Assembly (NCBI GenBank): GCA_040414485.1
Contig: JBEDUK010000021.1
Coordinates: 7,669-71,668, forward strand
Direction: 5' to 3'
Length of the DNA: 64,000 bases
Source: JBEDUK01 sp040414485
GTDB taxonomy: Bacteria > Actinomycetota > UBA4738
Positions 60,802 through 64,000 of the stretch are shown piece by piece. The notes below the pieces were generated by a model. The model saw only the letters and a program-made list of their open reading frames with translations. It was not told the origin of the DNA and made no database searches. Positions within the stretch are counted from its first letter, which is position 1. Every line of letters starts with the position of its first letter. The translations under genes were made by a program, and so were the position numbers.

Positions 60802-60897
60802 GATTCGTCCCCCTTCGTCTCGGTTCGCCCGACCGTCCGTGGCCCGTAGTGTTCTTCGGCCGGCCGTCGCCGCGCAAGCCGGCGGGCCGACCTGCGA

Positions 60898-61557
60898 CTA
60901 CGGGAGCCGCCAGAAGTCCCCGGTCAGCCCGAGGCCGTCGAGGATCGCCTGGTTCTGCTCGCGCGTGTGCGGGCGCCAGTCCGGTGCGAGGCGGTCGGCC
61001 CACCACCTGGAGGCGAGCGCCGCGAGGGTCGTGACCGGGATCGAAGTGCCGGGCCGGCGCCCGTTCAGCCACTCGTGCACGTGCTCCTCCGACCGGAAGA
61101 GGTTCATCGCGCTTCAGGTGAAGCGGATGTCGTCCCACCAGCCGCCGGCCGGAACCAGGCAATGGAAGATCAGGTCGGCTCGCTCCGGCGTGCCGTCCAC
61201 GACGTCGAGCGCGATCGGGTCGTCGCAGTCGGGGCAGGCCGTCTCGATGCGGCCGTCCGTGTCCAGCGCCGCGGGGATGCCGAACGCGTCCCAGGCGCAG
61301 TTGGCGAACCACCAACGGCCGGCGGCGAGCACGCGATGCGGCGTTGGTATCGCCGAGAACGGGTTCGCCATCACGATGCGAGTCCGCGTCGGATCAAGGA
61401 CGAGCGCGTGTTCGTCGTGAAGGCGCGACCAGGACGCGATGACCCCGTCGCCGCTCGATCCCGCGCGGGCGGCGACCTCTTCCGGGTCGGGCGCGCGACC
61501 GAGTTCGACGAACGCCCGGTAGGTGTGGTTCCGAAGCTCGAGGTCGCGGTCGTCCAC
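60898..61557 (-). CDS. MerB-like alkylmercury lyase homologue with in-frame UGA (candidate selenoprotein)
   Basis: A continuous frame from GTG 61557 to the stop at 60898 encodes 219 residues if the UGA at 61116-61114 is read through. Before it come the MerB-type catalytic pair C87 and D90 in NCAWDAFGIP and a CPDC motif. After it comes a conserved-looking MerB-family C-terminus (NLFRSEEHVHEWL and a GLTG-x-FWRLP ending). The UGA (residue 148) is six residues before the Phe of LFRS, as Cys159 of R831b MerB is before FFAS; D90 to residue 148 is 58 residues against 60 for D99-C159. MerB cleaves carbon-mercury bonds. A TAGGAT hexamer ends 10 nt before the GTG. If not recoded, it is two fragments, the second starting at ATG 61107. 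Confidence 0.78.
61084..61101 (-). promoter_or_regulatory. bSECIS-like hairpin downstream of the MerB UGA
   Basis: On the coding (minus) strand CUCUUCC-GGUC-GGAGGAG folds into a 7-bp stem (one U-G pair) with a GGUC loop. The first loop G is 20 nt after the UGA. The E. coli fdhF selenocysteine insertion element also has GGUC in its apical loop, with the first G about 19 nt after its UGA. Loop content and distance satisfy the published bSECIS rule (G in the first loop positions, 16-37 nt from UGA). Folding is by eye. Confidence 0.6.
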
Positions 61558-61622
61558 GGCAAACGCGATCCTAGATGGCGAGGCCCGGGGCCTCAGCCGA
61601 GACTGAATCGACCGCGCGTGGA

Positions 61623-62564
61623 TCAGCAGGTGGATTCGTCCGGAAGCAGCTGCCGGAACGACAGCGTGTACGTCGTTCCTTCGCTGGTCCAGGGCGTGAT
61701 CTCCGTGGCTTTCTGCACGCTCGGCAGCAGCGTCGCCAGGTCCGCGCCGGTCACCACGCCGCAGCGTGCCGGGCCCCCCTGCACGGGCGTCGGGAGAGGT
61801 GAGCCGAATCCGGACAGAGGGGTCGACAGCGGCCAGGCCATCGACGGTTCGGTCACGCCGTTGCCCTGGGGTGCCCCCTCCGAGACGAACACCCGAAGCC
61901 CGGCGGGCTGGTACGGCGTGTCCGGTCCCACCGAGCCCTCCGGCAGCCACGAGCGGAGATCGCCGAGCTTCGCGGAGAACGTCTCGAGGCGCTTCCGCGC
62001 GGCGAGCTCAGCCGCCGGGACGCCCGGCTGCGGGTCGGCGCCGAGCGCCGTCACGCTGATCACGTGCGACCGGTCCGGCTCGTTCAGGGTGAACACGGTC
62101 GTGCCGGCGTCGGGCATCATCACGCCGTGGTAGTCCACGCTGGGCCCGTACAGCCCGGCCCGGCGCGCCTCCTGCAGCACCGCCGCAACGCCCGCGGGAG
62201 TGAGGCGCGTGGCGATCAACGACGGCAGGGCCGGTCCGGGATAGATCGCCGGCTGGGCGCCCTGCGTGATCACGGTGCCGTCGCCGTACAGCGAGAACGT
62301 CGGGAACCGGAGAAGCAGTGCCTGCGGTGCGACGAACCCGCCCTTGGTCTCCATCCGCAGGAGCAGGTCGTTCGCGCCCAGCGTGGGGCTCGGCGACGCG
62401 GGGGTCGGCGATCCCCCAAGGCCGTTCCCGTTCGACCCGCCGCCCACGCCCCCGCAGGCGGCCGCGGCGAGCCCGACGAGCGCCGCGATGGCGAACGTCC
62501 GGGCTGCGCGCCGCGCAAGGTGGTTCGTTCCCGATCGCATGGGCGTGAGACGGCGTTTCGGCAC
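61623..62564 (-). CDS. Putative lipoprotein with unknown extracytoplasmic domain
   Basis: A 313-residue protein. After a basic start, a hydrophobic signal (TFAIAALVGLAAAACGG) ends in the lipobox LAAAAC; then a Gly/Ser/Pro linker and a domain of about 250 residues (SLYGDGTVITQGAQPAIYPG, RTAGLYGP-like segments, two late Cys in ARCGVV and DESTC). No family recognised. GTG 62564 is chosen because GAAGGGAA lies just upstream; ATG 62540 and 62591 are alternatives. It lies between the MerB-like and CocE genes, all on the minus strand. Confidence 0.7.
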   Translation of the reverse strand: MPKRRLTPMRSGTNHLARRAARTFAIAALVGLAAAACGGVGGGSNGNGLGGSPTPASPSPTLGANDLLLRMETKGGFVAPQALLLRFPTFSLYGDGTVITQGAQPAIYPGPALPSLIATRLTPAGVAAVLQEARRAGLYGPSVDYHGVMMPDAGTTVFTLNEPDRSHVISVTALGADPQPGVPAAELAARKRLETFSAKLGDLRSWLPEGSVGPDTPYQPAGLRVFVSEGAPQGNGVTEPSMAWPLSTPLSGFGSPLPTPVQGGPARCGVVTGADLATLLPSVQKATEITPWTSEGTTYTLSFRQLLPDESTC

Positions 62565-62587
62565 GGTCGGTTCCCTTCGAACCGGAT

Positions 62588-64000
62588 TCATTCCGGAACG
62601 ATCGGCAGGATCAGGCGCGACTGCAAGCCCCGCTCGTGGAACACCGTCTTCGTCGCGATCCGCGCCGCCGTCGGCCCCTCCTCGAACAGCGGGCCGCCCG
62701 TCTGCAGGTTCCGGTCGAACTGGGGGAAGTCGCTGGATGAGACCTGGACGCGGATCCGGTGTCCGGCGCCGAACGTCATGGCCGTCGGGCCGAGCTCGAC
62801 CCGGTACTCTGCGACCTTGCCCTCCTGCAGGAGTGTTGGCGAGGAGAACGAATCCCGATAGCGCCCCCGGAGGATCCCGCCGCAGACGTTCACCGAACGG
62901 CCGTGCTCGTCGACGTCGCAGAGCTTCACGGTCACATCGGTGTCCGGCGCGTCGCAGGCGGCGAAGACGTTCGCCGTCACCGGCCCCATGATCGTCATCG
63001 GCCGCTCCAGCGGCGGGGTCGAATAGACCAGGACGCGGTTCAGGACCTCGACCCCCGCCTGGTCCGCCGGACCCATCGGAACGACCGACGGATGGCAGCA
63101 CGATCGCCCGCCCGCGGACGGCGTGGGCGTCGAGGGATCGGCGACGATCTCGTCCGGGGATTCGGCGTCCGGTGCCTCGAACGACAGCGTGCCGTCGCCG
63201 TCCACGGTGTTCGCCCGGCCATCGCTGCGCAGGAACAGGTCCGTGGGTGACACGTCCGGAGGCGGCCAGTCCGGCAGGTCGATCCATTCGTTCCGGCCCA
63301 TCACGAACACGGTCGCGGCCGCGTCGAGCACGCCGGTGTCCTCGCCCCGGAGGAACTGGTCGAACCAGCGCATCTGCCAGCCGTCGACCGTTGTGTGGGC
63401 GTGCGACCCGAAGTCCACCGCGCCGAACGACGACGACCACGGCACGTGGTACCAGGGACCGATCACCAGGCGCTGCCCGGCCCGCGACGTCATTGAGCCG
63501 GCGCCGGCGCGCAGGCCACGGAAGTTCGCCACCGTCCCCTCGAGGAAGATGTCGTACCAGCCGACCGGGTGGAAGGCGGGCACGTCGATGCGGGAGTAGT
63601 CCTCGTCGATCGACCACGGCCGCCAGTAGTCGTCGTACGTGGGATGAGCCAGCCATTCGAAGAACCACGGCGCGTCCTGACGGTGCGACGCGAACGGCGG
63701 GTAGTCGGCGAACGGCAGGTGCGCGTAGTGCCTGGACGGCCCGTCCGCCCACGCCTGCTCCAGCGCCCGCAGCGCCTCGTCGTCCCCGCGCCGCCGCGCG
63801 CTCTCCGCGGCGAGGTTCGCGCCCCACGACGCGACGAATGCAAGGTTCAGCGCGCCGCCCTGGTAGGTCCACCCGTTGTGGTACCGGGACGCCGTGAAGC
63901 CGGGGCACATCGTGACAAGGCTCGGCGGCCGCTCCCGGGCGGCCAGGACCTGGCACGCGCCGGGATAGGAGAAGCCGTAGGTCCCGACCCGGCCGTTCGA
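62588..64000 (-). CDS. CocE/NonD-family (X-Pro dipeptidyl-peptidase-like) hydrolase, 5'-partial
   Basis: The frame is open through the right window edge; an internal ATG at 63910 is not the start, because upstream in-frame sequence carries the family nucleophile motif YGFSYPG (at the right edge). The visible about 470 residues include WYHVPWSS, GSHAHTTVDG and the C-terminal jelly-roll (VTANVFAACDAPDTDVTVKL and GHRIRVQVSSSDFPQFDRN). Members are serine esterases or peptidases acting on cocaine-like esters, X-Pro peptides or beta-lactam side chains; the true substrate is unknown. Confidence 0.85.
   Translation of the reverse strand, partial: SNGRVGTYGFSYPGACQVLAARERPPSLVTMCPGFTASRYHNGWTYQGGALNLAFVASWGANLAAESARRRGDDEALRALEQAWADGPSRHYAHLPFADYPPFASHRQDAPWFFEWLAHPTYDDYWRPWSIDEDYSRIDVPAFHPVGWYDIFLEGTVANFRGLRAGAGSMTSRAGQRLVIGPWYHVPWSSSFGAVDFGSHAHTTVDGWQMRWFDQFLRGEDTGVLDAAATVFVMGRNEWIDLPDWPPPDVSPTDLFLRSDGRANTVDGDGTLSFEAPDAESPDEIVADPSTPTPSAGGRSCCHPSVVPMGPADQAGVEVLNRVLVYSTPPLERPMTIMGPVTANVFAACDAPDTDVTVKLCDVDEHGRSVNVCGGILRGRYRDSFSSPTLLQEGKVAEYRVELGPTAMTFGAGHRIRVQVSSSDFPQFDRNLQTGGPLFEEGPTAARIATKTVFHERGLQSRLILPIVPE

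Noticed and set aside
60898..61107. A separate 69-residue protein starting at ATG 61107
   Set aside because: It is in the same frame as the MerB-like gene with only the UGA and two codons between, has no good ribosome binding site and matches the C-terminal part of the same family. One interrupted gene is simpler.

Overview
The window is dense, high-GC bacterial chromosome. Genes sit on both strands with short gaps, frequent 1-4 bp stop/start overlaps and many GTG starts. No rRNA, tRNA, CRISPR array, prophage or insertion sequence was recognised, and no gap between genes exceeds about 300 bp. A polyprenyl-phosphate arabinose (DPA) operon, a DivIVA protein, LLM and PPOX flavin/F420-type enzymes, DUF1906, DUF427 and DUF1684 proteins and secreted BNR-repeat proteins point to a soil- or water-type Actinomycetota or actinomycete-like Chloroflexota. 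This placement is inference; there is no marker gene here to settle it.

Layout. 0-9.6 kb: a secreted DUF1906/TolB protein (cut at the left edge), a GT-C glycosyltransferase, a zinc alcohol dehydrogenase, a flippase-like membrane protein, a fused glutamate formimidoyltransferase/cyclodeaminase, a universal stress protein and an M14 carboxypeptidase. 9.6-12.2 kb: a less GC-rich stretch with a PH-like membrane protein, an overlooked 54-residue membrane protein and two frame-disrupted genes, ending at a TetR gene with twin palindromic operators. 13-25 kb: an ABC exporter, a repeat-type secreted protein, an SDR/glutamine-synthetase-like operon, a homoserine-kinase-like gene, a DUF1684/zinc-ribbon pair, an EamA transporter and small membrane proteins. 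25-31 kb: a GMC oxidoreductase divergent from a cassette in which an APC permease lies between two paralogous metallophosphoesterases. 31-37 kb: an S53-like protease, then ubiA-dprE1-dprE2 and a phosphodiester-glycosidase-like protein in one overlapping operon. 37-49 kb: housekeeping and redox genes (threonine dehydratase, LLM oxidoreductase, Ppx/GppA, L,D-transpeptidase, DUF255 thioredoxin-like protein, cupin, mismatch glycosylase, P450). 49-64 kb: DivIVA, two BNR/sialidase-fold exoproteins, PLD-like protein, cation antiporter, class III aminotransferase, an ECF sigma/membrane-partner pair, a GcvT/DmdA-like protein, an acyltransferase, a MerB-like gene, a lipoprotein and a CocE/NonD hydrolase cut by the right edge.

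The strongest novelty candidate is the MerB (alkylmercury lyase)-like gene at 60898-61557 on the minus strand. Its reading frame is interrupted by one in-frame UGA exactly where MerB has its catalytic Cys159. The conserved C-terminal region continues in the same frame after it. Twenty nucleotides after the UGA is a 7-bp hairpin with a GGUC loop, the loop sequence and spacing of the E. coli fdhF bSECIS. This fits a selenocysteine-containing organomercurial-lyase homologue; a nonsense mutation remains the alternative.

Other points of interest are a recurring promoter layout with a TAnnnT hexamer 6-10 nt before the start codon (leaderless transcripts), overlapping inverted repeats before the phosphoesterase/permease cassette, and a DprE1 with Ala where mycobacterial DprE1 has the benzothiazinone-target Cys.
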